The position numbers and the translations under genes are program-made. Shown in pieces: positions 51,684 to 60,786 of a stretch of DNA of 64,000 bases (its first letter is position 1; the number at the start of each line of letters is the position of its first letter). Origin of the DNA: Trueperaceae bacterium (GTDB lineage Bacteria > Deinococcota > Deinococci > Deinococcales > Trueperaceae); NCBI GenBank assembly GCA_036381595.1, contig DASVCN010000021.1, forward strand, positions 31,001 to 95,000, in the 5' to 3' direction. The notes beneath the pieces were generated by a model. That model did not search any database, was not told the DNA's origin, and worked only from the letters and a program-made list of their open reading frames with translations.

Positions 51684-52202
51684 TCACGACTCCCCCATGA
51701 TGCCGCGCAACTTCAGGAGCGCGCGTCGGATCCTGCTCTTGAGCGTGCCCAACGGCAGGCCTGTACGTTCGGCGAGCTCGCTGTGACTGAAGCCGTCGAA
51801 GAAGGTCGCTTCCAGGAGCCTCACCTCATCGCTCTCGAGGCGTGAGAGCGCCCCGTTGAGCGCGACGGCGGCCGCGCCGTCGGATGGTTGCGTCACCGCC
51901 TCCCGCTCCTCGATCGGTTGCGTCACCGGCCGGCTCTTGCGGCTGCGTAACTTCATCCGCGCCTGATTGCGGGCGATGGTGTAGGCGTAGGCGCGTACCG
52001 AACCGAGCGACGGGTCGAAGCGGCGAGCGCTGCGGTAGAGATTGACGAAGCTGTCCTGCAAAACCTCTTCGGCGTCCTCCCGGTTCCCCACCATGTGGAG
52101 CGCCAGGGAGAAGACGTTGCCGCTCAGCCGCTCGTAGAGACGACCAAGAGCGCTCTCGTCCCCCTCGGCGAGGCGGAGCATCAGCTCGGACTCGGTGTCC
52201 AT
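51684..52202 (-). CDS. ECF RNA polymerase sigma factor
   Basis: A 172-residue group IV sigma factor. Region 2 (HMVGNREDAEEVLQDSFVNL) recognises the -10 element; region 4 (HSELAERTGLPLGTLKSRIR) the -35. It looks like the SigK/SigL branch paired with RskA-type anti-sigma factors. First gene of a three-gene operon; divergent from the MFS gene. Confidence 0.94.
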   Translation of the reverse strand: MDTESELMLRLAEGDESALGRLYERLSGNVFSLALHMVGNREDAEEVLQDSFVNLYRSARRFDPSLGSVRAYAYTIARNQARMKLRSRKSRPVTQPIEEREAVTQPSDGAAAVALNGALSRLESDEVRLLEATFFDGFSHSELAERTGLPLGTLKSRIRRALLKLRGIMGES

Positions 52203-52273
52203 CTAGCTAGATTCCAGCACATCCGAGCGTCCGGCGTCGCGCTCTCCCCTACACGGAAGTAGACTGTGAGCGC

Positions 52274-53638
52274 ATGGCGGATATCCGCGACGCTCACCCC
52301 CCTGCCACCGCTGAACAGCCTTTAGCGCCCGAAGTCAGGCGCACGATGCGAGCCTCATTCGTCGAGGGCTCGGTCATGCAGGTCTTCCTCAACTGGACGT
52401 CGGGAAGCGTGCTCATCGGCTACATGCTGCACCTCGGCGCATCCCCTACGCACCTGGGCCTCGTGGCTAGCGTCCCGCTGCTCGCGCAGGCGATGGCCCC
52501 CCTCGCCGCCTGGCTGGCGGCCGTGCTGGGGCGCCGCAGGCTGCTGGTCGTGCTCAACGCCATCTTCGCCCGCGGCCTCTGGATACTCGCCGCCGTGCTC
52601 CCCGCGTTAGGGCTCCCCGCCGGCGCCGAACCCACCTTCATGGTCCTGCTCGTGCTCGTGTCGAGCGTCTTCCAGGCGGCCAACAGCACGCTCTGGGCCT
52701 CCTGGATGAGCGATGTGGTGCCTGACAACGTCAGGGGGCGCTTCTTCGGGGCTCGTACGGGCGTAGTGGGTGTCGTGGGCATGCTCGCCAACCTTGGCGC
52801 CGGCTGGTTCCTCGACCACGCCGCCGCGCCCATCGGCTTCCAGGTAGTGCTGGCCGTCGGAGTCGTGTGCTCCTTCCTTAGCGTGGGGCTCTACCTCATC
52901 CACTTCGACCCGCCCTCCGTCAGAGAGCGCGTGAGCCTTCTCGCGGTCGTGAGGACACCCCTGAGGGACGAGAACTTCCGCCGCTTCCTCTCGTTCGCGG
53001 TCTACTGGCAGTTCGCGGTCTTCCTCTCTGCCCCTTTCGTCTTCCCCTACTACCTCGACGAACTGCAGCTGACCTTCACGCAGATAGCGATCTGGAGCGC
53101 CATAGCGGCCTCCACCGCCTTGGGTACGACCATCGTCTGGGGCCGGATAGCCGACCAGGTAGGGAACAAGTCGGTGCTGGCCATAGGCACCTTCATCGCC
53201 GGCACCGCCCTCCAGGTCTGCTGGATCCTGGCCGGCGTCACCGGGCGCACCTACTTCATCTGGATCAGCGCGGTGTTCGACGCGATCGCATGGGGCGCCA
53301 TCGGACCCGCGATCTTCAATCTCGCGATCACCAGCGCCCCGAGGGGTCAGCGCACCAGCTACTTCGCCATGTACGCGCTCTGCAGCGGTGGGGCCGGATT
53401 CGTCGGCGGCGTCCTTTCGGGGCCGCTGCTCCTCCTGATGCAACCCCTCGCCGGCGCCACCCTTTTCGACATCCCCCTCTCCCCCTACTACGGCCTCTTC
53501 GCCCTCTCGGGCCTGGCCCGCTCGCAGGCGTGGCGGTTGCTCAGACGGGTCCGGGAGAGCAACTCCTGGCGCACCCGCGACCTGCTCCGGCAGATGCGCC
53601 ACGGTTGGCGGATGGCGGGATTCTTCTGGCGGGCATGA
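52274..53638 (+). CDS. MFS transporter
   Basis: A 454-residue, twelve-span major facilitator. RGRFFGARTGVVGVVGMLAN is the loop 2-3-type region and a central loop divides two six-span halves. Substrate unknown. TAGACT ends eight bases before the ATG, suggesting leaderless. It precedes the amidohydrolase by 54 bases and could belong to the same catabolic unit. Confidence 0.88.
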   Translation: MADIRDAHPPATAEQPLAPEVRRTMRASFVEGSVMQVFLNWTSGSVLIGYMLHLGASPTHLGLVASVPLLAQAMAPLAAWLAAVLGRRRLLVVLNAIFARGLWILAAVLPALGLPAGAEPTFMVLLVLVSSVFQAANSTLWASWMSDVVPDNVRGRFFGARTGVVGVVGMLANLGAGWFLDHAAAPIGFQVVLAVGVVCSFLSVGLYLIHFDPPSVRERVSLLAVVRTPLRDENFRRFLSFAVYWQFAVFLSAPFVFPYYLDELQLTFTQIAIWSAIAASTALGTTIVWGRIADQVGNKSVLAIGTFIAGTALQVCWILAGVTGRTYFIWISAVFDAIAWGAIGPAIFNLAITSAPRGQRTSYFAMYALCSGGAGFVGGVLSGPLLLLMQPLAGATLFDIPLSPYYGLFALSGLARSQAWRLLRRVRESNSWRTRDLLRQMRHGWRMAGFFWRA

Positions 53639-53692
53639 GGTAGCATCTGGGCAGAACCGGTGCACCCTCGCCGGCCGAAAAGAAGGACTCGA

Positions 53693-54616
53693 GTGTACGA
53701 TCACCTGGACGTCATCGACATCCACACACACTTCCCGATCGAGAACACGATGGGGCTGGAGCGCTCAAGGGCCTCTCATCCCCTGCTGGCGAAGTACGCC
53801 AGCGAGCGGGGCGAGCGGATGCGGAGCGAGTGGGACACCGCCCCCGCCGAACCGCTGGCGAAGACCGACGACGAGGTGGACGCCGCGCTCGAGCGCTGGG
53901 CCGGCGAGGTGGACCGTTACGGACTACGGCTGGTCAACTTCGTGAGCGGCGGGGGAAACGACCGGCTGGCGGGTCTGGTGGAGAAGTATCCGAGCAGGTT
54001 CAGCGGGTTCGCTCACCACCCGTTGCGTCCCGGCGCCGCGGAAGAACTGAGGCGCGCCGTCGACGAACTGGGTCTGAGGGGCTACAAGCTGCTCGGTCCG
54101 GCGACCGAGTACCCGTTCGAGGATCCGCAGTTGCGCGGCGTATGGGAGTTCTGCGCTGAACGGTCACTGCCCGTGCTCATCCACTTCGGCTTCCTGGGCA
54201 GAGGCGGCGGGGTCGTGCAGCACCCTCGGATGAGCCCCCTCTCGCTCTTCGAAGTTGCCCGCGACTTCCCCGAGATCCCCTTCATCATCCCCCACTTCGG
54301 CGCCGGCTACTGGCAGGAACTCCTGGCCCTCTGCTGGAGCCTCCCGAACATCAACGTCGACACCTCCGGGTCCAACCAGTGGATCCGCTGGATGCCGTAC
54401 GAGCTCACCCTCGAGGACCTCTTCGCCAAGGCGTACCAGACGATCGGACCGGAACGGGTGCTCTTCGGGAGCGACTCGAGCTACTTCCCGCGCGGCTTCT
54501 CGCAGCGTTACCTCCAGGATCAGTTGCGGGTCTGCTACCACCTCAACTTCCCCGAGGAGGAGGTCAGGTTGATCTTCGGCGGCAACGCCGCCAGGCTTCT
54601 GGGGCTGGACCCGTAG
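53693..54616 (+). CDS. ACMSD-like metal-dependent amidohydrolase
   Basis: A 307-residue TIM-barrel hydrolase or decarboxylase. Metal site DIHTHFP near the start, VLIHFGFLGRGGG, IIPHFGAGYW and late Asp in LFGSDSSYFPRG. This is the COG2159 group, which includes lactonase- and decarboxylase-type enzymes. GTG 53693 has GAAGGA ahead; GTG 53660 is an alternative. It precedes the lyase gene by 34 bases. Confidence 0.87.
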   Translation: MYDHLDVIDIHTHFPIENTMGLERSRASHPLLAKYASERGERMRSEWDTAPAEPLAKTDDEVDAALERWAGEVDRYGLRLVNFVSGGGNDRLAGLVEKYPSRFSGFAHHPLRPGAAEELRRAVDELGLRGYKLLGPATEYPFEDPQLRGVWEFCAERSLPVLIHFGFLGRGGGVVQHPRMSPLSLFEVARDFPEIPFIIPHFGAGYWQELLALCWSLPNINVDTSGSNQWIRWMPYELTLEDLFAKAYQTIGPERVLFGSDSSYFPRGFSQRYLQDQLRVCYHLNFPEEEVRLIFGGNAARLLGLDP

Positions 54617-54650
54617 TGGACCGGGCAGCGCGAGCTGTAGGGGGCGAGAA

Positions 54651-56105
54651 GTGAGTGCCGGCGAGAGGTGGCACCAGGCGTACCGGGACAACGTCCTCAT
54701 GCCCGACTACCGCTTCGCCACCCAGCACCTGGCGCACTACTTCCTGGACGCCATGACCGCCCACGCCCGCACCGTCGCAAGGCTCGACGTGTCGCTGGTC
54801 ACCGATCACCGGGAGGAACTGGAACGGCTCGAAGCGGCGCTCCTCGAACTCCGCGAGTTCCCGCTGCCGCCCTACGCGCCGGAGGTGCCCGACCTCTACT
54901 TCGCGTTCAATCGCGCCCTGGAGGAGAGGCTTGGAGAGGCGCCGGTGTCGTTCCTGCGGATGGGGCTCTCCCGCAACGACCTCGACATGACCGTCTACAA
55001 GATGCGGACGCGTGAACTGCTCCTCACCATCATGGAGCACGTGCTGGCGCTTCGCCGCGCGGTCTTGCGGCAGGCCGAGTCGAACCTGGAGACCGTCTTC
55101 GTCGCCCAGACGCATCACCAACCGGGGCAGCCGTCGACTATCGGTCACTACCTGGGCGCCGTCGGGGAGGCGCTGGGCCGGGAGGCGCAGCGGCTGCGCC
55201 AGGCGTACGGCCGCCTCAACACCTGTCCGCTTGGTGCGGCAGCGCTGGCCGGCTCGAGCTTCACGCTCGACCGCGAGTACACCGCCGGCCTGCTCGGCTT
55301 CGACGGGGCGGTGCGAAGCACGTACGACGCCGTCGCTTCCAGCGACTGGCAGGTAGAGTTCGCCACCGCGCTGCAGAGCCTCTCGCTCACCCTTTCGCGC
55401 TTCGTCTGCGACCTGCTCGAGTGGGCGTCGTTCGGTATCTTCCTGCTCCCCGATTCGCTGGTGCAGGGCTCGTCGATAATGCCGCAGAAGCGCAACCCCG
55501 TCTCGCTCGAGCACGCCCGCACCCGCTTCTCGCGCACCCTGGGCAGCGCCCAGATGGTGCTCTACTCCAGCCACAACATCCCCTTCACCGACCTGAACGA
55601 CTTCGGTCCCGACATCCAGGGTGCGCTGGTGACGATGTTCCTCCAGTGCGACGGCGGGATCGGCCTGCTGAGCGCCTGCGTGGCGGAGGGGGAGTTCGCG
55701 CGTGACCGGCTGGCGCGGCTCGTCGGGGAGACCGACACCACCGCCACGGAGCTGGCCGACGTGCTCACCCGCGACTTCGGTCTGAGCTTCCAGGAAGCCC
55801 ACAGGATCACGGGCCGCCTGGTCGTCGAACTCCCCCGCAAGGGTCAGTCGCTGGCGAGCGCCTCCCCCGACGACCTCGTCGAAGCGGGCGGTCCCCGACT
55901 CGAACCGGCCCAGCTCGAGGCCGCCGTAGATCCGAAGACCTTCATCGCCCGTCGCTGCGGGCTGGGAGGGCCCGCCCCTCGAGCGGTCGCGCGATTGCTG
56001 AACTACACCGCCGAGGAGCTGGAAGAAAGCTCCGAATTCATCGAGAGCATACGTACCAGGCTGCGATCGGTCCGCCACGACCTGAGCAGCCGAAGGGAGC
56101 AGTAG
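54651..56105 (+). CDS. Argininosuccinate-lyase-superfamily C-N lyase
   Basis: A 484-residue fumarase/ASL superfamily enzyme. RMGLSRNDLDMTVYKMR, HHQPGQPSTIGHYLGAV, NTCPLGAAALAGSSFTLDRE and signature GSSIMPQKRNPVSLEHAR align with ArgH. The N terminus differs from true ArgH and the gene sits between a metal hydrolase and a sugar-binding protein, with no argG nearby, so it probably cleaves another compound related to aspartate or a sugar-acid adduct. GTG start with GGGGGCG ahead. Confidence 0.85.
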   Translation: MSAGERWHQAYRDNVLMPDYRFATQHLAHYFLDAMTAHARTVARLDVSLVTDHREELERLEAALLELREFPLPPYAPEVPDLYFAFNRALEERLGEAPVSFLRMGLSRNDLDMTVYKMRTRELLLTIMEHVLALRRAVLRQAESNLETVFVAQTHHQPGQPSTIGHYLGAVGEALGREAQRLRQAYGRLNTCPLGAAALAGSSFTLDREYTAGLLGFDGAVRSTYDAVASSDWQVEFATALQSLSLTLSRFVCDLLEWASFGIFLLPDSLVQGSSIMPQKRNPVSLEHARTRFSRTLGSAQMVLYSSHNIPFTDLNDFGPDIQGALVTMFLQCDGGIGLLSACVAEGEFARDRLARLVGETDTTATELADVLTRDFGLSFQEAHRITGRLVVELPRKGQSLASASPDDLVEAGGPRLEPAQLEAAVDPKTFIARRCGLGGPAPRAVARLLNYTAEELEESSEFIESIRTRLRSVRHDLSSRREQ

Positions 56106-56108
56106 AAG

Positions 56109-57374
56109 ATGATCCAGTTCCTTCGTTCCCTACTCGCCACCGCAGCTCTGCTGGTGATGGCCGCTGCCTTCGCGCAGCCGGTCGAGATCGTCTACTGGCA
56201 GTACGACTACGCCACCCGCATCGACGCGATGGATCAGCTCATCGAGCGCTTCGAGGCCGAGAACCCCGATATCACAGTGCGTCAGGAGACCTTCCCCTAC
56301 GACGCCTACCAGCAGCAGGTGGCCGCTTCTCTGCCCGCTGGACAGGGACCCGATGTGATCCAGCTCTTCTACGGCTGGCTCCCCACCTGGCAGCGCGCCG
56401 GTTACGTCGAACCGTTGCCCGAGCAGTACTTCGACACCGCGGAGCTCGACGAGGTGTTCGTTCCGATGGCCCAGGCCGGCAAGATAAACGGCCAGTACTA
56501 CGGCCTCCCCACGGCGGTCCGTTCCCTGGCGCTCTTCTACAACGCCGACATGCTGCGGGAAGCCGGCTACGAAGAACCGCCGGCGACCTGGGATGAGTTC
56601 ATCGAGATCGCCAAGGCGCTCACCGAGAAGCGCGGTCCGCGCTTCACCCGGGTGGGCTACGGCTTCGCTCCGACCGGTCAGGACCACCACCTGGTGCGTG
56701 AGGTACTGACCCGCCAGTTCGGCACTCCTCCCTACAATGAGGACCTGACCGAGGTGCTCTACGACAGTCCCGAGGGTCTGGCGGCCTTCGAGTTCTATAC
56801 CTCCTGGGCGACCGAGCATGAGATCGGCGTGACCAGCTTCGTGCCGGGCACCGACGGCTACCGGAACGGCTTCATCCAGCTCGAGAACATCGCCATGATC
56901 ATCGACGGATCGTTCGCCATCGGCTCGGTGGAGAACGGCGCCCAGTTCGACTGGCGGGTGGCCGAGCTGCCGGTCCTGGAAGAGGGCGGGGTGAAGGCTA
57001 ATTTCGGCTCCTACTGGATGAACGGACTCACGCCGAATGCGTTCGAAGACGAGCGCACCCTGGAAGCTGCAGCCAAGTTCCTCGACTTCGTGACCCAGCC
57101 GGAGTCGATGGAGCTGTGGCTCGAGGTCGTGGGCGAGCTGCCGGCGCGCCAGGCGATGGTCGACGACAGCGAGCTGGCCAGCGATCCGGTCTACGGTCCG
57201 TTCATCCGCTCGCTCGCCTACGCGACCGCTACCCGCTTCGTCGACGAGACCGCCCAGCGTGACCTGATGGTGCGCGCCATGGACCGTGTAATCCTCGAAG
57301 GGGTCGATCCGGCCGTGGCCTGGGAAGAGGCCGCTCAGGCCGACCAGGCTCTCCTCGATCAGTTCAGCCGCTAG
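56109..57374 (+). CDS. Extracellular sugar-binding protein (ABC transporter)
   Basis: A 421-residue family 1 binding protein. Signal peptide MIQFLRSLLATAALLVMAAA, cut near AFA. FEAENPDITVRQETFPYDAY and LFYNADMLREAGYEEPPATW are typical. Three bases after the lyase gene, so clearly one operon; ligand may be the compound handled by the lyase and amidohydrolase. Confidence 0.93.
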   Translation: MIQFLRSLLATAALLVMAAAFAQPVEIVYWQYDYATRIDAMDQLIERFEAENPDITVRQETFPYDAYQQQVAASLPAGQGPDVIQLFYGWLPTWQRAGYVEPLPEQYFDTAELDEVFVPMAQAGKINGQYYGLPTAVRSLALFYNADMLREAGYEEPPATWDEFIEIAKALTEKRGPRFTRVGYGFAPTGQDHHLVREVLTRQFGTPPYNEDLTEVLYDSPEGLAAFEFYTSWATEHEIGVTSFVPGTDGYRNGFIQLENIAMIIDGSFAIGSVENGAQFDWRVAELPVLEEGGVKANFGSYWMNGLTPNAFEDERTLEAAAKFLDFVTQPESMELWLEVVGELPARQAMVDDSELASDPVYGPFIRSLAYATATRFVDETAQRDLMVRAMDRVILEGVDPAVAWEEAAQADQALLDQFSR

Positions 57375-57397
57375 GGGGCCGGGACGAAGGTAGCGAC

Positions 57398-58366
57398 TTG
57401 AGTACCGCACTGGACAGGGAGCGGCGGCGTCACCGCCGCTCCCGACTCTCCTTGGGACAACGGGAGTTAATCTGGGCCTACGTCTTCCTGGCGGTTCCGC
57501 TGGTGTTCTTCCTGGGCATCCGCATCTGGCCGGCGCTCCAGTCGTTCCAGCTTTCGCTCTTCACCTGGCACGTCGATCCGGCCCAGCGGGAGTACATCGG
57601 ATTCGACTACTACCGGGAGCTGCTGAGCGAGTCGCGCTTCCACCGCGCACTGCTCAACACGCTCCTCTATACCGTCATCATCGTGCCGGTCCAACTGGCG
57701 CTGGGGCTGGCGATCGCACTGCTGCTGCAGTCGGTCGACCGCTTCCGCCCCTTCTTCCGCGCCGTCTACTTCTCCCCCTACATGACTCCGGCGGCGGCCG
57801 TCGCCTGGGTCTGGGGCTGGATGTACTCGGTGAACTTCGGCATCATCAATACCTTCCTCATCGAGTGGAGCATCTTCTGGGAGAACCTCGGCCTTCCCTG
57901 GCTGGCGATCCCTCCCCAGCCGTTCCTCACCGACCCTTCGCAGGCACTGCCATCGGTCGCGGCCGTCGTTATCTGGCAGCACCTGGGCTTCCAGGTCGTT
58001 ATCTTCCTCGCGGGGCTGCAGGGTATCCCCCGCACCTTCTACGAAGCGGCACGCATCGACGGCGCCGGAGCGTGGGCCCTCTTCCGTCACATCACGCTGC
58101 CGCTGCTCAACCCGGTGATGGTGTTCTCGATCGTCATCTCCTCGATAGCCTCGCTGCAGCTCTTCGATCAGGTCGTGAACATCAACTTCACCAACCAGGG
58201 CGGTCCCCTCGACAGCACCCTGACGATCGCTCTCTATATGTACCAGGAGGCGTTCGGCCGCTTCCGCATGGGCTACGCGGCGGCCGTCACCGTCGTCCTC
58301 TTCCTGCTGATCCTGGTGGTCACCGTCGTGCAGCTGCGGCTCGCCTCGCGCAAGGTCGAGTACTGA
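57398..58366 (+). CDS. Sugar ABC transporter permease, MalF/UgpA type
   Basis: A 322-residue six-span permease. EAA loop FYEAARIDGAGAWALFRHIT near residue 215. Start is TTG 57398 with GAAGG nine bases ahead; an Arg-rich cytoplasmic N terminus (RERRRHRRSR) precedes the first span. Confidence 0.92.
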   Translation: MSTALDRERRRHRRSRLSLGQRELIWAYVFLAVPLVFFLGIRIWPALQSFQLSLFTWHVDPAQREYIGFDYYRELLSESRFHRALLNTLLYTVIIVPVQLALGLAIALLLQSVDRFRPFFRAVYFSPYMTPAAAVAWVWGWMYSVNFGIINTFLIEWSIFWENLGLPWLAIPPQPFLTDPSQALPSVAAVVIWQHLGFQVVIFLAGLQGIPRTFYEAARIDGAGAWALFRHITLPLLNPVMVFSIVISSIASLQLFDQVVNINFTNQGGPLDSTLTIALYMYQEAFGRFRMGYAAAVTVVLFLLILVVTVVQLRLASRKVEY

Positions 58367-59238
58367 TGGCGGCTCCGACCCTCCGGTCGAGCCGCTCGGC
58401 AGCGGCGTCGGGGAGCCGGACGAGGACGCCCCGAGTGGGCACTATCCTCTCCTACGCCCTCCTGCTGCTGGGCAGCGTGATCATGTTCTTCCCGTTCCTC
58501 TGGATGATCCTGTCGTCGTTCAAGGAGCTGCGGGAGATCTTCCAGCTCACCCTCTTCCCGACGAGTTGGAGCCTCGACAACTACCGGGAGGTGCTCACCG
58601 GCACGGAATTCCCGCGCTGGTTCCTCAACAGCCTGATCGTCGCCGGCCTGACGACGCTCTCGGTCCTCTTCTTCTGTGCCCTGGTGGGCTATACCCTCAC
58701 CCGCTTGCGTTTTCCCGGCCGTAACGCGATATTCCTCCTCATCCTCTCGACGCTGATGATCCCTACCGAGATGCTGGTAATCCCCTGGTTCGTGATGTCG
58801 TCGCAGTTCGGCTGGGTTAACAGCTACTGGGGGCTGCTCTTCCCGGGGCTGATACCGGCGTTCGGGGTGTTCCTCATGCGCCAGTTCTTCACCACGCTGC
58901 CGCGCGACCTGTTCGACGCCGGGCGGGTGGACGGGGTGAGCGAGTTCGGCCTCTTCTGGCGGATCGGCCTGCCGTTGGTGCGCCCGGGCCTCGCGGCCCT
59001 GGGGATCTTCACCTTCATCGGCAACTGGAACGCCTTCCTCTGGCCTCTGATCATCGCCCGTTCGCCCGATATGCGCACCGTCCCGGTGGGGATGGCGTTC
59101 TTCTCGAACGAGGCGGGTACTGCGTGGCACCTGATCATGGCCGCCTCCGCGCTGGCGATAGTCCCTATCCTGCTGGTGTTCTTCATCTTCCAGCGGCAGA
59201 TCATCGAAGGCGTGGTGCTCACCGGCACCAAAGGGTAG
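58366..59238 (+). CDS. Carbohydrate ABC transporter permease, MalG/UgpE type
   Basis: A 290-residue six-span permease starting at ATG 58366, overlapping the previous stop as TGATG. EAA loop LFDAGRVDGVSEFGLFWRIG. Ends GVVLTGTKG. The operon has no ATPase; the one at 1.8-3.0 kb or one elsewhere must serve it. Confidence 0.93.
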   Translation: MAAPTLRSSRSAAASGSRTRTPRVGTILSYALLLLGSVIMFFPFLWMILSSFKELREIFQLTLFPTSWSLDNYREVLTGTEFPRWFLNSLIVAGLTTLSVLFFCALVGYTLTRLRFPGRNAIFLLILSTLMIPTEMLVIPWFVMSSQFGWVNSYWGLLFPGLIPAFGVFLMRQFFTTLPRDLFDAGRVDGVSEFGLFWRIGLPLVRPGLAALGIFTFIGNWNAFLWPLIIARSPDMRTVPVGMAFFSNEAGTAWHLIMAASALAIVPILLVFFIFQRQIIEGVVLTGTKG

Positions 59239-59343
59239 GGTGCCGCCGCGGGATCGCGACGGGAGAGCCGAACGTCTTCCTGATGGGCCGAGAACGCTGA
59301 CTCGGGCACCGACTAGCGAAGCTGCCTCAGCCGTTGCCGACCG

Positions 59344-59736
59344 TCATCGATCGGCCGGTTGGAAGAGCTCGACCACGTTCCCGGCCGGGTCTTCCACCAG
59401 GATCTGCTGACCGCCCGGACCTACGACGATCTCGTTCCGGAAGGTGACGCCGGCGGCGCGAAGGCGTTCCACCTCGGCAGCGATGTCGTGGACGGTCAGG
59501 TTGATGCGGTTCCACCCGCCAGGCTTCGGTACCGTCCCGTCCGGCATCGGTCGCCCGCCCGAACTGGCTGGACCGCTCAGCAGCAGGCGGAGATTACCGC
59601 GCACGACGTCGGCGAACGCGGGGGCGGCGCTCATCCTCAGTGTGAAACCCAGATGCCTGGTATAGAAGTCGACTGCCGCATCGACGTCGTCCACCATGTA
59701 GCGGACGTTCACGAGTCGCGAAAGGTCATCGGTCAT
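59344..59736 (-). CDS. VOC (glyoxalase/bleomycin resistance) superfamily protein
   Basis: A 130-residue two-module beta-alpha-beta protein: VRYMVDDVDAAVDFYTRHLG opens the fold and LVEDPAGNVVELFQP closes it with the metal Glu. Reaction unknown; dioxygenase, isomerase or binding roles are possible. Confidence 0.88.
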   Translation of the reverse strand: MTDDLSRLVNVRYMVDDVDAAVDFYTRHLGFTLRMSAAPAFADVVRGNLRLLLSGPASSGGRPMPDGTVPKPGGWNRINLTVHDIAAEVERLRAAGVTFRNEIVVGPGGQQILVEDPAGNVVELFQPADR

Positions 59737-59801
59737 CTCCCTCTCCTCTCCGTCACCGCGGTGACGATCAGATCACGAACCGCGCCTGCCCGGCGCCCGC
59801 T

Positions 59802-60416
59802 TCACTCCGTGCCATCGGAGACAGGGACGAGCCCCACTTCGGTGGCGAGGTGGGTCATCCTCACGTCGTGTTCTTCGGCCGGCAACCGCGGTACTACCAG
59901 CGCCGAGGTGGTGACGCCGATCCGCGGCGCGTCTTCAGCCAGGGTCGCCAGCAGCCGGTCGTAGTAGCCCATACCGAAGCCCAGCCTGTTACCCGACGTG
60001 TCGAAGGCGAGGCCGGGCACCAGGACGAGGTCTATCCGTTCGCCGGGAACCGGAGGAGCCAGTGGCGAGGGCTGGAGGAAGCCGAAGCGGTGACGCTCCA
60101 GGTCGCGCGGGTCGAGTCGGTGCAGGGTAAGGCCAGGGAGATCGCCTGCCGCCGGACTTTCGGCGGTCCGTGTCGTGTAGAAGGTCTTCTCGGGAGCGTC
60201 CAACAGAGGAGCCAGGTCCGGCTCGCCGCCGAAGGCAAGGTAGGTGAGGATGTGGCGAGCCTGCGCGAAGAGGGGGGACCGCAGGAGTCCCTCGGCTATG
60301 GCGCGTCCCGACGCCAGCGGGTCGACCGATGCACGCTGCGCCCTGGCCCAGCTGCGCCACTCCTCCTTGCGCGCCTGTGCTGGGGGGCGTTGTAGATCGG
60401 GCGCCGACCGGGTCAC
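59802..60416 (-). CDS. 5-formyltetrahydrofolate cyclo-ligase
   Basis: A 204-residue enzyme returning 5-formyl-THF to the folate pool with ATP. KEEWRSWARAQRASVDP and the signature LVLVPGLAFDTSGNRLGFGM then GYYDR are diagnostic. GTG start 60416 lies six bases after TAGCAT (60423-60428, minus strand), probably leaderless. Confidence 0.93.
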   Translation of the reverse strand: MTRSAPDLQRPPAQARKEEWRSWARAQRASVDPLASGRAIAEGLLRSPLFAQARHILTYLAFGGEPDLAPLLDAPEKTFYTTRTAESPAAGDLPGLTLHRLDPRDLERHRFGFLQPSPLAPPVPGERIDLVLVPGLAFDTSGNRLGFGMGYYDRLLATLAEDAPRIGVTTSALVVPRLPAEEHDVRMTHLATEVGLVPVSDGTE

Positions 60417-60478
60417 TCGTCCATGCTAAGGCACCGGCGCGAAGTCGCCCGCGCGCCGGTGCCGGTCAGGAACGAGGC

Positions 60479-60676
60479 TCAGTACAGGTCGTCGATGATC
60501 CCGGTCGGGCCCTCGTACTTCCGCTCCTTGAGCTGTTGCAGCATGCGGATGATGTCGTCCGGCGCGTTCTGTCCCTTGGCGTGCTCGATCACCTTCTCCT
60601 TGTCGGCGGGGTAATCCATGCCCCCGAGGAACTTCTGGACCTGGGTGGGGTTGGGCCTGTTCTGCTCGTTCGCCAC
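60479..60676 (-). CDS. DUF2795 small protein
   Basis: A 65-residue protein from GTG 60676 with AGGAGG directly upstream. VQKFLGGMDYPADKEKVIEH and LKERKYEGPTGIIDDLY fit DUF2795, a small helical family of unknown role. Confidence 0.82.
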   Translation of the reverse strand: MANEQNRPNPTQVQKFLGGMDYPADKEKVIEHAKGQNAPDDIIRMLQQLKERKYEGPTGIIDDLY

Positions 60677-60786
60677 GGTTCTCCTCCTATGACTCAAAGA
60701 GTTGTCCCGGGCGGTCGACCGGTCAGTAGCGGCGAACCTGTTCTGCCTCGCGCCTGAGCGAGGGGCGCCTTCCGATAATCTGAGGC

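Noticed and set aside
54651..56105. Annotation as true argininosuccinate lyase (argH)
   Set aside because: Family motifs fit, but the context is a sugar uptake operon with no arginine genes; the name would overstate the evidence.
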